Assembly (NCBI RefSeq): GCF_013141695.1
Contig: NZ_WHNY01000065.1
Coordinates: 146,628 to 210,627 of the forward strand
Reading direction: 5' to 3'
Length of the DNA: 64,000 nt
DNA from: Paenibacillus plantarum
GTDB lineage: Bacteria > Bacillota > Bacilli > Paenibacillales > NBRC-103111
The notes under the pieces are model-generated. The model saw nothing but the letters and a program-made list of their open reading frames with translations. It did no database searches and had not been told where the DNA came from. Shown here one piece after another: positions 17,177 through 25,891 of the stretch. Both the position numbers and the translations under genes were made by a program. The stretch's first letter is position 1, and every line of letters starts with the position of its first letter.

Positions 17177-18313
17177 TTAGAAAGATTCCGGGCGTTCAGT
17201 CGTCCTACCGAAGTGATGAAGAATCGCTTGAACAATGCGTTCTGACGCTTTTCCGTCTCCGTAAGGGTTCGCAGCTTGGCTCATTTTATTGTACTGTTCT
17301 GGATCTGTCAGGAGCGCGCGCGCACGTGTGTAGACCACTTCTTCGTCCGTCCCAACAAGCTCTAATGTTCCCGCTTGGATGCCTTCTGGACGCTCTGTTG
17401 TATCGCGAAGAACAAGAGCTGGAACTCCGAAGGTCGGCGCCTCTTCTTGAAGCCCACCGGAGTCTGTCAGAATCATATAGGTATGGGGATAGAAATTATG
17501 CAGTTCGAACACGTCAAGCGGATCGATCAGCTTAATCCGTGGATGGTTGCCTAGAATTTCATGGGCAGGCTCGAGAACTACCGGATTCGGATGTACCGGG
17601 TAAACGATGGCAATGTCCTCAAACTCATCGGCGATACGTTTCACGGCACGGAATATTTGACGATGCGGCTCACCTTGAGCTTCCCGGCGATGTGCTGTCA
17701 TCAAGATTAACTTGCGGCCCGCCGCCCATTCAAGAATAGGATGCTCGAAATTCTCCTGCACCGTGTACTTAAACACATCGATGGCCGTATTTCCCGTCAC
17801 ATAAATTTGGGACTCTGATTTATTTTCTTTGCGCAGGTTTTCAGCGGATTGCCCAGTTGGCGCAAAATGAAGATCAGCGAGAACGCCCGTTAATTGACGG
17901 TTCATTTCCTCCGGATATGGCGACAATTTGTTCCACGTCCGAAGACCCGCTTCCACGTGTCCTACTTGAATCTGCTGCATGAAGGCTGCATAGCTGGCAA
18001 GGAACGTTGTTAATGTATCCCCATGCACAAGAATCAGATCGGGCTTCGCTTCTTGGAACACTGGCTCCAAGCCTTGCAGCACGCGCATCGTAATCTCATT
18101 CAGTGTTTGGCGATCCTTCATAACGTTAAGATCAAAGTTCGGTGTGATTTTGAAAATATCAAGCACTTGGTCCAACATCTGACGATGTTGTGCGGTTACG
18201 CATACCAGAGACTCAATCTGCTCAGGATGCTTCTCCAACTCAAGAATGAGCGGAGCCATTTTGATAGCTTCAGGTCTTGTTCCGAAGATCGTAATCACTT
18301 TTAGACGTTTCAT
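17177..18313 (-). CDS. wecB: UDP-N-acetylglucosamine 2-epimerase (non-hydrolysing)
   Basis: Interconverts UDP-GlcNAc and UDP-ManNAc, supplying ManNAc for teichoic-acid linkage units or other surface polysaccharides. The 378-residue protein has family signatures: IFGTRPEAIKMAPLI at the N terminus, HGDTLTTF, VGHVEAGLRT, and near the C terminus DSGGLQEEAPTFGVPALVLR with TERPEG. It lies 110 bases downstream of upp, as mnaA does near the atp genes in related Bacilli, with a dispersed repeat between. Confidence 0.95.
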   Translation of the reverse strand: MKRLKVITIFGTRPEAIKMAPLILELEKHPEQIESLVCVTAQHRQMLDQVLDIFKITPNFDLNVMKDRQTLNEITMRVLQGLEPVFQEAKPDLILVHGDTLTTFLASYAAFMQQIQVGHVEAGLRTWNKLSPYPEEMNRQLTGVLADLHFAPTGQSAENLRKENKSESQIYVTGNTAIDVFKYTVQENFEHPILEWAAGRKLILMTAHRREAQGEPHRQIFRAVKRIADEFEDIAIVYPVHPNPVVLEPAHEILGNHPRIKLIDPLDVFELHNFYPHTYMILTDSGGLQEEAPTFGVPALVLRDTTERPEGIQAGTLELVGTDEEVVYTRARALLTDPEQYNKMSQAANPYGDGKASERIVQAILHHFGRTTERPESF

Positions 18314-18330
18314 CGGTTTCTTCTCCCCTT

Positions 18331-18414
18331 AAAGTTTTCAGTTAGGAAAACTAGCTTCGTAAGCATGAGCTTAAGTTTTCATACAGGAAACTGACTTCGT
18401 AAGCGTTACTTTTG
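18331..18414. repeat. Dispersed intergenic repeat, copy 2 (upp-wecB gap)
   Basis: This gap contains the same ordered blocks as 5270-5330 (AGTTTT, AAAACT, CTTCG, AAGCATG, CTTA, AGTTTT, GGAAA), and then an internal partial second unit, because GGAAAACTAGCTTCGTAAGC is echoed by GGAAACTGACTTCGTAAGC 41 bases later. So it looks like about one and a half units of a repeat. It contains no gene. Confidence 0.65.
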
Positions 18415-18423
18415 TTCAAAAAA

Positions 18424-19053
18424 TTAATCCGTGCCATACAGACGATCCCCAGCATCCCCAAGACCTGGCACAATGTAGCCATGATCATTCAAGTGATCAT
18501 CAACCGCTGCGACGTAAATATCTACGTCAGGATGTTCTTTTTGTACAGAAGCTACGCCCTCAGGTGCTGCAATGAGACACATTAGCTTAATACGTGAGCA
18601 GCCCCTGCGTTTCAGCACCTCGATCGCTGCATTGGCAGAACCACCTGTTGCAAGCATAGGATCAATGACTAGTAAATCTCGCTCCAACACATCGGTAGGC
18701 AGCTTCACATAATACTCAACAGGTTGAAGCGTATCCGGATCGCGATAGAGACCAACATGTCCTACTTTTGCAGCTGGCATCAGCTTTAATACACCGTCAA
18801 CCATACCTAACCCTGCTCGCAAAATAGGGATCAGCCCTAACATTCTACCCGAGATAACTTGGCAATCTGCTGTTGTAACGGGCGTTTTCACTTGCACTTG
18901 CTGTAGTGGCAAATCTCTTGTAATTTCATACACCATTAATGTAGCAACTTCATCAACAAGTGCTCTGAAATCTTTCGTTGTCGTGTTCTCATCCCGAATA
19001 TAAGTAAGCTTATGCTGGATAAGCGGATGATCGCAAATATGTACTTTACCCAT
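18424..19053 (-). CDS. upp: Uracil phosphoribosyltransferase
   Basis: Salvages uracil with PRPP to make UMP. The 209-residue protein is of standard length and has the PRPP-binding loop DPMLATGGSA near residue 130 and the uracil-binding C-terminal region GYIVPGLGDAGDRLYGT. It has a clear AGGAGG ribosome site and its own extended -10 promoter. In Bacillus upp directly follows glyA; here 12 kb of sugar genes lies between them. Confidence 0.97.
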   Translation of the reverse strand: MGKVHICDHPLIQHKLTYIRDENTTTKDFRALVDEVATLMVYEITRDLPLQQVQVKTPVTTADCQVISGRMLGLIPILRAGLGMVDGVLKLMPAAKVGHVGLYRDPDTLQPVEYYVKLPTDVLERDLLVIDPMLATGGSANAAIEVLKRRGCSRIKLMCLIAAPEGVASVQKEHPDVDIYVAAVDDHLNDHGYIVPGLGDAGDRLYGTD

Positions 19054-19096
19054 ATGTTCCTCCTAATTAAGCTTATAGGTCAGGCAAACCTCGTCC

Positions 19097-19105
19097 ATTA
19101 TATCA
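19097..19105 (-). promoter_or_regulatory. Extended -10 promoter of upp
   Basis: Minus-strand TGA-TATAAT, about 45 bases upstream of the upp start. No clear -35 box; the extended -10 and perfect hexamer make this the best candidate. Confidence 0.6.
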
Positions 19106-19197
19106 TATGTTATCCAACTTATCTGCTGTAGAACCGCCATTTCTCTTGATGACTACTACAACGAAGCAGTGTGGTTTTCCTGAGGTTATAAAATCAC

Positions 19198-19258
19198 GAC
19201 AAAAAACCCTCGTGAACCGCACTCTCCAATCGGAGAATGGGCTCAGACAAGGGTTTTC
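19198..19258 (-). terminator. Terminator of the sugar-utilisation operon
   Basis: Ten bases after the GH106-like gene stop, the minus strand folds as AAAACCCTTGT ... ACGAGGGTTTTTT with an inner hairpin CATTCTCC/GGAGAGTG. The outer right arm doubles as the T run. Confidence 0.8.
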
Positions 19259-19267
19259 ATGTTAGGT

Positions 19268-22200
19268 TTAGCTGCCGTTTACCAGCAATAATTGAACGCC
19301 GGTCAGCCCGAAGCTGACAAAACAATAGCGATCCGTCCATATCTTGTCGGCACCTGCATCAACCCAACCGATTTTATCGGTAAAGCTGGTGGGTCCGACG
19401 AAAGTAACTTCACCTTTTAGATGATGATGAGGTCCGAATGTATTGCGCCCGCTGGTCAGCAGCTCGATTTGAAGCTGCAACTGCTCGCTTGCTATTTCAT
19501 CTGTTACATCCAGCTGTTGGGCTCCCCATAGAATCGTATGGGTGATTCCGCCATTCACTGTGATGTTCATAGCTGGACAGCGCATAGCGTCCCACTGTAA
19601 GACAAGCCTGCTGCCCTCATCCCGCATGCGATTCAATACAGGCCCCGGTAGGATAATCGTTTTGGCTGCGGTCACTCGTCCCGAGTAGAACACCAATCCC
19701 TGCGTCGTGACGTCCGTCAATGAGAGCTGCTTCGGCATTGTGGTCAACGTGAACGGACCTTCTGTCCACAGTGCCTCACGCTCCGCCTGCTCCCAGCCGC
19801 CATGTGGTTTCACAGCGAAGGGGCCTAGCACATAAATGCTTTCGACTTCAACGTCGAATAAGAGCTTATTGCGAATCGGAGCCAAATTGGCGCCTGCCAC
19901 GCCGAAGAACCGATAGACATCATCGTTACAGTAAAAGGATCCCGACATGCGGATACGATTACGACCCTCCCGTACGAATTCACCGATTCTCAGCGTTGGG
20001 AAGCTGCGGTCTCCGCCAAACCAGCCGTCAGCATCCTCCGCACGGACAGGCTGTCCGTTGACCACCAGCTCCCAATGCTCAGGACGCTCGACCGCAAGCT
20101 TCCACAGGGAGCGATCCGTATGCCGCATTAGCGCAGCATCGATCTCGAATGTGAACTCAAGCTCAATGTGCACCGGTCGCCGCATCGCGATACACTGTTC
20201 TTGGATATTTAGTACGTAGGTCGGGGATGACCACTCCCCTCCATCTAAGCGATAGATGGCATAGTCCAGTGTCAGGGCATTAGGTGCGGACAACTGGTAG
20301 TCCCACGGAGCATCAATGTTCGCTTCAACCACTGAGAATGATTTCTCAATCAGTGAAAGTGCTGCTGCCTGAGGCGGTTGTCCGAATGGGGGTAGATCCG
20401 ACTTCGCAGTCTCTCCGTCCCAAATGGCGAAGAGCTTCGAATCGCCTGGAGCCAGCTTCACACTCAACGACAACATACGTGCATCAGCTTCGGCTTTTCC
20501 CCCTTTTTCCAGATCCATCTCCATCCACATTCGCTGATCAGAGGCAGGAATCTTCACCTCGATCGTCTCGGTTTCACCCGTATGCACAACATAAAGTAGG
20601 GTCACGCCTGGCAATCGCCTCTCCTGTACATAGAGCTTCCGCAATGCTTCCTGCGATGTGCCCTCTACTGGAATCCAATCCTGGCGCTCTTGCACATGCT
20701 CTCGCACGTCCCTTAATTCCGCAACGCGAACCACATGATCGCGCAAGAACCACGACGTCAGCTCCTCACATCTCTCACCATTCAAGTAAGCTGGTGCTTC
20801 GCCCACCAAGATGATCCTGCCTCCGGCTTCTGCGAATGATTTCAGCAATGCTAAGGTTGAAGCCGCCAACGTGAGCACATCGTTCACGATCACCGTGTCG
20901 TATGACTGCTCCCCAATTTGCAAAACGCTGCCCAGAACGCTGCCGTAACGCTCCATCAACGCCTCGTCCCCGTAATCGAAATCGCGCTGAAGTGCTAATA
21001 AGTCATCCGCTAACGCATCCATACGGTCCTGCATGCGTTCCAAAGCACTAACATTCTTCAGCAGCCAAGCCGATCGCATCGGATGCAAAACTAGAATCCC
21101 TGGAGCCGCCTTCCCAAGGGTCAACAAATACGTAAGCCTAGCAAAGTAATCATTAAACTGGCTGTACACGTCCCACCACGGTTGCTGAACGTAAAGCGAT
21201 GGCGGATAATCCCGCTTCCGAACCCCGCGAATCGAATACGATTGCAGATGCGGGCATAGTCGGTTCACGCCTAGGACAAACTGCCACTCCGCGATCCGCT
21301 TCATCTCGCGAAAGCTCAAGTTCCAGCCACAGCATCCGAAGGTTTCTGTGATCACGAATGGTTTACCCAACTGCCGCGCTACCGAAGCAGCCTGCTTAGG
21401 CAGCAGGACGCTTCGCGGCGTCCGCCCCAGCATATCAATACCCGGCATATGCATCCGCTCATACAACGGCATCACTCCGGCCGTATACTTCATCTGGTCC
21501 ATGAGAGTGTCTTCCCCCATGAAATGACCTGTCAGCTGCCAGCGATGTTCATCGCACCAGTCAGCTACCATTCGAACTGATGTTCGGAATCGCTCGCTTA
21601 CTAGATGCCAGAACTGATAGCGTGCTTGATAGGCGGCATCCTTCATAGACTCATCCGCTTCTGTTAGCAGCCAACCGATCGCACTCGCAATCGAATCCCC
21701 GTAACGCTCCGAGTATGCTCGATCTAAATCATCAGACCACGGTACGCCTGAGAACTTAAACTCATCGGTAAAAATGCCCGGCATACCTCCTTCACCGAAA
21801 CGGTCCCCCATACGCTGGAAATAAACCTCGTGGCACGCCTGCAGGAAAGCCTCCATGGCCTTTTCAGATAAAATATCAATATAATAAGGATTCACGCGGC
21901 ACATTACAGCTACGGCTACATCCCAATCCTCCAGCGCCACAGCCGACTCTTGCACCCGCCATTGCTGCTCGTTCTCTCGACGAACAAGCAGGTACAGGAA
22001 GTCTGGATCCTGCCTATGCGCTTCAACCTGTTGCACAGCCTCCACTCTTTCGACTCGGATACCCTCTAGCGACTTCTGTTGATAGGAAGCCCCTAATGCT
22101 GGCACAACGCCGTTCGCCGTTCCACTAGGCCAACCGTTCTCATCGTAACACCAAGCTTCGAGCCCTTGAACCTTAGCCTCATCCGCCGATATCTCAACCG

Positions 22201-22420
22201 CATCCATAAACGCCTCACCCATATAGGGAGTAAGAAGCCCCTGTCGCGTGTGCATGAAGAAGCCGCCTAACCCGGCCCGCTTCATTTCACCAATTTGCCT
22301 GCGAAGCTCCTCGGGTTCCAGTTTATCGTTCCATGACCAAAATGGCGTGCTTCTATACGTAGCAGGTGGATTATGAAAAATCGATTCTTCGAATTGATCT
22401 CGAGCTTCCCTTGGTAACAA
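19268..22420 (-). CDS. GH106-like glycoside hydrolase (putative alpha-L-rhamnosidase)
   Basis: A large cytoplasmic enzyme of about 1050 residues with no signal peptide. The N-terminal part shows FWSWNDKLEPEELRRQIGEM, GGFFMHTRQGL, and YDENGWPSGTANG, the pattern of the GH106 alpha-L-rhamnosidase family; the C-terminal third looks like beta-sandwich modules. It is the last gene of an operon with an importer, so it probably splits rhamnose-containing or related oligosaccharides after uptake. The start is uncertain: TTG at 22420 has GAGGAG nine bases upstream, while the frame is open to a TTG at 22462 that overlaps the response regulator gene but has no good ribosome site. Exact substrate is not known. 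Confidence 0.8.
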   Translation of the reverse strand: MLPREARDQFEESIFHNPPATYRSTPFWSWNDKLEPEELRRQIGEMKRAGLGGFFMHTRQGLLTPYMGEAFMDAVEISADEAKVQGLEAWCYDENGWPSGTANGVVPALGASYQQKSLEGIRVERVEAVQQVEAHRQDPDFLYLLVRRENEQQWRVQESAVALEDWDVAVAVMCRVNPYYIDILSEKAMEAFLQACHEVYFQRMGDRFGEGGMPGIFTDEFKFSGVPWSDDLDRAYSERYGDSIASAIGWLLTEADESMKDAAYQARYQFWHLVSERFRTSVRMVADWCDEHRWQLTGHFMGEDTLMDQMKYTAGVMPLYERMHMPGIDMLGRTPRSVLLPKQAASVARQLGKPFVITETFGCCGWNLSFREMKRIAEWQFVLGVNRLCPHLQSYSIRGVRKRDYPPSLYVQQPWWDVYSQFNDYFARLTYLLTLGKAAPGILVLHPMRSAWLLKNVSALERMQDRMDALADDLLALQRDFDYGDEALMERYGSVLGSVLQIGEQSYDTVIVNDVLTLAASTLALLKSFAEAGGRIILVGEAPAYLNGERCEELTSWFLRDHVVRVAELRDVREHVQERQDWIPVEGTSQEALRKLYVQERRLPGVTLLYVVHTGETETIEVKIPASDQRMWMEMDLEKGGKAEADARMLSLSVKLAPGDSKLFAIWDGETAKSDLPPFGQPPQAAALSLIEKSFSVVEANIDAPWDYQLSAPNALTLDYAIYRLDGGEWSSPTYVLNIQEQCIAMRRPVHIELEFTFEIDAALMRHTDRSLWKLAVERPEHWELVVNGQPVRAEDADGWFGGDRSFPTLRIGEFVREGRNRIRMSGSFYCNDDVYRFFGVAGANLAPIRNKLLFDVEVESIYVLGPFAVKPHGGWEQAEREALWTEGPFTLTTMPKQLSLTDVTTQGLVFYSGRVTAAKTIILPGPVLNRMRDEGSRLVLQWDAMRCPAMNITVNGGITHTILWGAQQLDVTDEIASEQLQLQIELLTSGRNTFGPHHHLKGEVTFVGPTSFTDKIGWVDAGADKIWTDRYCFVSFGLTGVQLLLVNGS

Positions 22421-22436
22421 AGCAACTCTCTCCTCG

Positions 22437-24038
22437 TCAATCCCTCCAGTTTGCTGAGACAAACTTCTGTGGAGAGGTCCCGGTTATTTTTTTGAACAAG
22501 GTGCAAAAATACTTCTCATTATGAACGCCAACAGCCTCTGCCAACTCTAAATTCGAATAGTCACGCTTACGCAGCAGCTCGATGGCCCGCTCAATTCTGC
22601 GTTTGGAGACGTAATCGGTGAAATTGATCCCTAATTCTTTCTTGAAAAGCTCACTCACATATGTCGGATTCAAATGTATATGCTCTGCTACAACGCCTAG
22701 GGAAATTGATTCCTTCAGGTGATCCTCAACGAAACGCATCGCCTTCACCATTTCGAGACGCAAACCGCTCCCTTCTGCACGGGCATGCAGCTTCTCCCAC
22801 TCCACGCGCAGACGCTCCACCAATTGATGCAGATGCGTACAGTCCGCAAATGTAACTACATCGGCTGTAACTTCATGATCAGCTGGTAGCATTCGCTGGC
22901 GAAGACGTGCGCACCAGCCCTCGATATAACCCAACAGTTTGCCAGGCACAATGCGATGGTTATGCAGCACATGCAGCAAAGGCGCAAGTGCTTCGCCTCC
23001 CGAAGACTTCGCACTAGAACGCTCGAGCGTTTGCTCAAAGCGTTCTGTTAACTCGCGCCAGTCACTTTCGCTATAGCCTAACCTGCGATTTGGCGTAATG
23101 ACTGTGCCAAAGCTGGCATAGAAAGTGTCCTCAAGCGCACCTTTGGCTTCCTCGTAGGCCGCCGGCGCGGAACCCCAACCGTTGTACATCCGGCTCACAC
23201 CCATCGAAACCGAGATCCGCAAGTACGTTTTGATCGCATCACGGATACTTTCCCCAAGCTCGTAACAGTTCCGGTCGAACGACTGTTCGCTGCCTGCCCG
23301 AATCGTAGCCAGAGCAACGATGACGCCCTGCTGCAACTCACAAGCGAAGCAGCTCCCATTCTCCCTGAGCACTTCCTCGATAATATTTAACATGCCGTAC
23401 TTGAGCATGTTACGGTCCGCTGGCGAATACTCCGAGCAGAATACATCGTAATTATCAAAACGCACAGCAAAGCACCCATACTGCCGCGGCTCAAAGCCTG
23501 GTACTAGCTCCGCGCTTCGGCGCTCCATAACAGGATCAGATACCTCCCCACGGAGCAGCTCTTCCAGCAGATGCTTGCGCAGACGATAGGAATTCTCCTT
23601 CACAGATCCGCTGAGGCTTTGCAGGCGACGTTCCTTCTCCTCGCGTGCGATCACGTTATCGCGCGCTTTGGACAAGGCTGTGCGTACATCTTCTTCGCGC
23701 AGGGGCACCTTGACCAGATATTCAAACACACCCATGGCAATTGCTTGTTTGGCATAGGCGAAATCCGAGTAGGCGCTTAGGATGATGACTTCCACGCCAG
23801 GCAACCGCTCCCGCAGCTGACGAACGAGCTCAATCCCGTCCATGCCAGGCATCACGATATCCGTGATAATGAGATCAGGACGCAACTCCGTAGCCTTCTC
23901 CAGTGCTTCAGCGCCCGAATAAGCACGACCAACAAGCCGGAATGGCATCCGGCGCTCCGCCCACCGCCCGAAGTATGTCTCTAGCCGCTGCACCATCGGC
24001 GGCTCATCATCCACAATGAGGCAAGTCACCTCTCTCAT
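22437..24038 (-). CDS. YesN-type response regulator with AraC DNA-binding domain
   Basis: A 533-residue two-component regulator. The N-terminal receiver has the acidic pair LIVDDEPP, the phosphorylation aspartate in PDLIITDIVMPGMDG (about residue 56) and a conserved lysine region. A middle region of about 270 residues has no clear family. The last 100 residues are an AraC-type double helix-turn-helix (SISLGVVAEHIHLNPTYVSE and later NEKYFCTLFKKITGTSPQKF). It overlaps the kinase gene by four bases and so forms a pair with it. It most likely activates the adjacent importer and enzymes in response to sugar, as known YesN proteins do. Confidence 0.93.
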   Translation of the reverse strand: MREVTCLIVDDEPPMVQRLETYFGRWAERRMPFRLVGRAYSGAEALEKATELRPDLIITDIVMPGMDGIELVRQLRERLPGVEVIILSAYSDFAYAKQAIAMGVFEYLVKVPLREEDVRTALSKARDNVIAREEKERRLQSLSGSVKENSYRLRKHLLEELLRGEVSDPVMERRSAELVPGFEPRQYGCFAVRFDNYDVFCSEYSPADRNMLKYGMLNIIEEVLRENGSCFACELQQGVIVALATIRAGSEQSFDRNCYELGESIRDAIKTYLRISVSMGVSRMYNGWGSAPAAYEEAKGALEDTFYASFGTVITPNRRLGYSESDWRELTERFEQTLERSSAKSSGGEALAPLLHVLHNHRIVPGKLLGYIEGWCARLRQRMLPADHEVTADVVTFADCTHLHQLVERLRVEWEKLHARAEGSGLRLEMVKAMRFVEDHLKESISLGVVAEHIHLNPTYVSELFKKELGINFTDYVSKRRIERAIELLRKRDYSNLELAEAVGVHNEKYFCTLFKKITGTSPQKFVSANWRD

Positions 24039-25819
24039 TGCGCCTCCCCCCTTCCGCGTTCCTCAAGCTGATTTTGTGCTGTATCATCAGGGAATGTCAG
24101 TGTTACACATGTTCCACGACCTGGTTCACTCCATACACTAAGCCCATAAGGCTCCCCATAATTCAAACGGATGCGTTGATGGATGTTGTACAAGCCTATT
24201 CGTTTACGGTGATCAAAATTTCTTCCCACAGGATCCTCAAGCAATAGCTCCGTTGTCTTATCAGGTGTCATACCGATCCCTTGATCCTCAACCTCAACGA
24301 TGAGATTGCCATCACGACGGACGGCAGACAATCGAATAGCTCCCGGTTTCCGCCCACCTGCGTAGCCATGGAAAATACTGTTCTCCACAATCGGTTGAAG
24401 TGCCATTCGTAAGACAGGAAGTTCTAAGGTAACTGGATCGACCTCTTCTATCAGCTCAAATTCACAGTCATATCGGATCTGTTGAATATATAAATAATCC
24501 TTCACATTCCGCAATTCCTGTTCCAAATTGACACGGTCCGAGAACTCCGTAATGCCGTATTCTAGGATCGAAATCAGTGCTTCAATGATGTTATCTACCT
24601 CATGATAGCGCCCAAATGCGACCACATTGGAAATTGAGCCTAGCGTATTGTATAGAAAATGCGGATTGATTTGAGACTGCAGCACTTGAATCTCTAACTC
24701 TTTCTTCTTGCGCTCGCCACGGTTCACATGCTCAATTAAGGTACGAATCTGGCCTAGCATGTCGTCGAATGTTGCTGCCAGTTTGCCGAACTCATCACGG
24801 CGTGCGCTCGATATGTTAACGTTCAAATCTCCGTGACCAACTTGGTTTATTTTGCGAATCAGATAGTACACAGGCGTTCGAATCATGCGGGCCACGAAGC
24901 CAGCCGTCAACACACTAAGCAAGAAGCCCAGCAACAGCAGGCCTATGAAAAATGTCTCCATCCGTTTAAGCGAGGTTTGCAGCGTCGTTCCGTCATAGAA
25001 AGCAAATACAATCCATTTGGTTCGTGGATTAATGCTCTTCATAATGGTCACAGCCGTACCATTCATATGGTCAGTAAAGACATCATCCTTGGACTCGACA
25101 AGCTCCCGACCATCTCGGTCATCAAAGCGTAGACGATGATCGACGATACTGAACAGGCGGCTGCCCGCTGGCTCCAGAATGACACGTCCCTCTTTGTCCA
25201 TAATGCCTAACTGTAAATCGTTGCTGCCACCGCCAACTTTCTGCAATCGCTCCTGCATCGCAGTTAGATTCAGATCCACAGCCACGGCCATGGGTTCGCC
25301 CGCTATGGTAATCGCTTTGGTGAAAGTGACTGTCCAACCAGAGAAGAAGTTCTGATACGGCTGACTAACTGTCACGGCCCCGTAGGCGTTACTGTAGGCC
25401 ATTTTATATATTGGATCACGATCATCTCTAGAATCGTTAATGACCTTGGTGACAGGATTTCCGCCTAGAATAGACAAATCTTTGCGAATCACGTACACGT
25501 CTGTCAGCATGATCGCGTTCTCCCGATAGGCATTCTCTAGAGCAGCTTGCGCAGCCGTCAGATCATTACGCCACGAAGCCGCTGAAGTGGAGAGTTGGCC
25601 GATCGTATTTTGCACAAGAAGAAAGTACAGATCGATATATTCCTCTTCCTTATGCAGCAACTGTGTCGCCTGGTTGAGCTGACTCGAGGTAATTTCATTT
25701 TTAATATAACGGTAAGATAAGCCGCTTAGAATAGCTTCCGAGCTGAGCACGAAGACGAAACAGACCAGAAACAGTCGGAATGATATATTGTGGAACCATT
25801 TCTTGATCCAATCTCGCAT
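24035..25819 (-). CDS. YesM-type sensor histidine kinase
   Basis: Membrane sensor of 594 residues. It has an N-terminal membrane helix (about residues 14-32), an external sensing region of about 250 residues, a second helix near residue 290-312, a HAMP linker, the His_kinase domain with QSQINPHFLYNTLGSISNVV carrying the phosphorylated histidine, and a HATPase domain with VENSIFHG and GIGL. This is the 5TM-Lyt/YesM class found with sugar importers. It lies just upstream of and overlapping the YesN gene, and about 70 bases after the solute-binding protein gene. Confidence 0.93.
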   Translation of the reverse strand: MRDWIKKWFHNISFRLFLVCFVFVLSSEAILSGLSYRYIKNEITSSQLNQATQLLHKEEEYIDLYFLLVQNTIGQLSTSAASWRNDLTAAQAALENAYRENAIMLTDVYVIRKDLSILGGNPVTKVINDSRDDRDPIYKMAYSNAYGAVTVSQPYQNFFSGWTVTFTKAITIAGEPMAVAVDLNLTAMQERLQKVGGGSNDLQLGIMDKEGRVILEPAGSRLFSIVDHRLRFDDRDGRELVESKDDVFTDHMNGTAVTIMKSINPRTKWIVFAFYDGTTLQTSLKRMETFFIGLLLLGFLLSVLTAGFVARMIRTPVYYLIRKINQVGHGDLNVNISSARRDEFGKLAATFDDMLGQIRTLIEHVNRGERKKKELEIQVLQSQINPHFLYNTLGSISNVVAFGRYHEVDNIIEALISILEYGITEFSDRVNLEQELRNVKDYLYIQQIRYDCEFELIEEVDPVTLELPVLRMALQPIVENSIFHGYAGGRKPGAIRLSAVRRDGNLIVEVEDQGIGMTPDKTTELLLEDPVGRNFDHRKRIGLYNIHQRIRLNYGEPYGLSVWSEPGRGTCVTLTFPDDTAQNQLEERGRGEAQ

Positions 25820-25891
25820 GATGTTCGCACCCCTCGTAGCTAGCTATAGAAATGTAGAAAAAGAGGAGGCTTCTCCCCTTTCCCCACTTAA

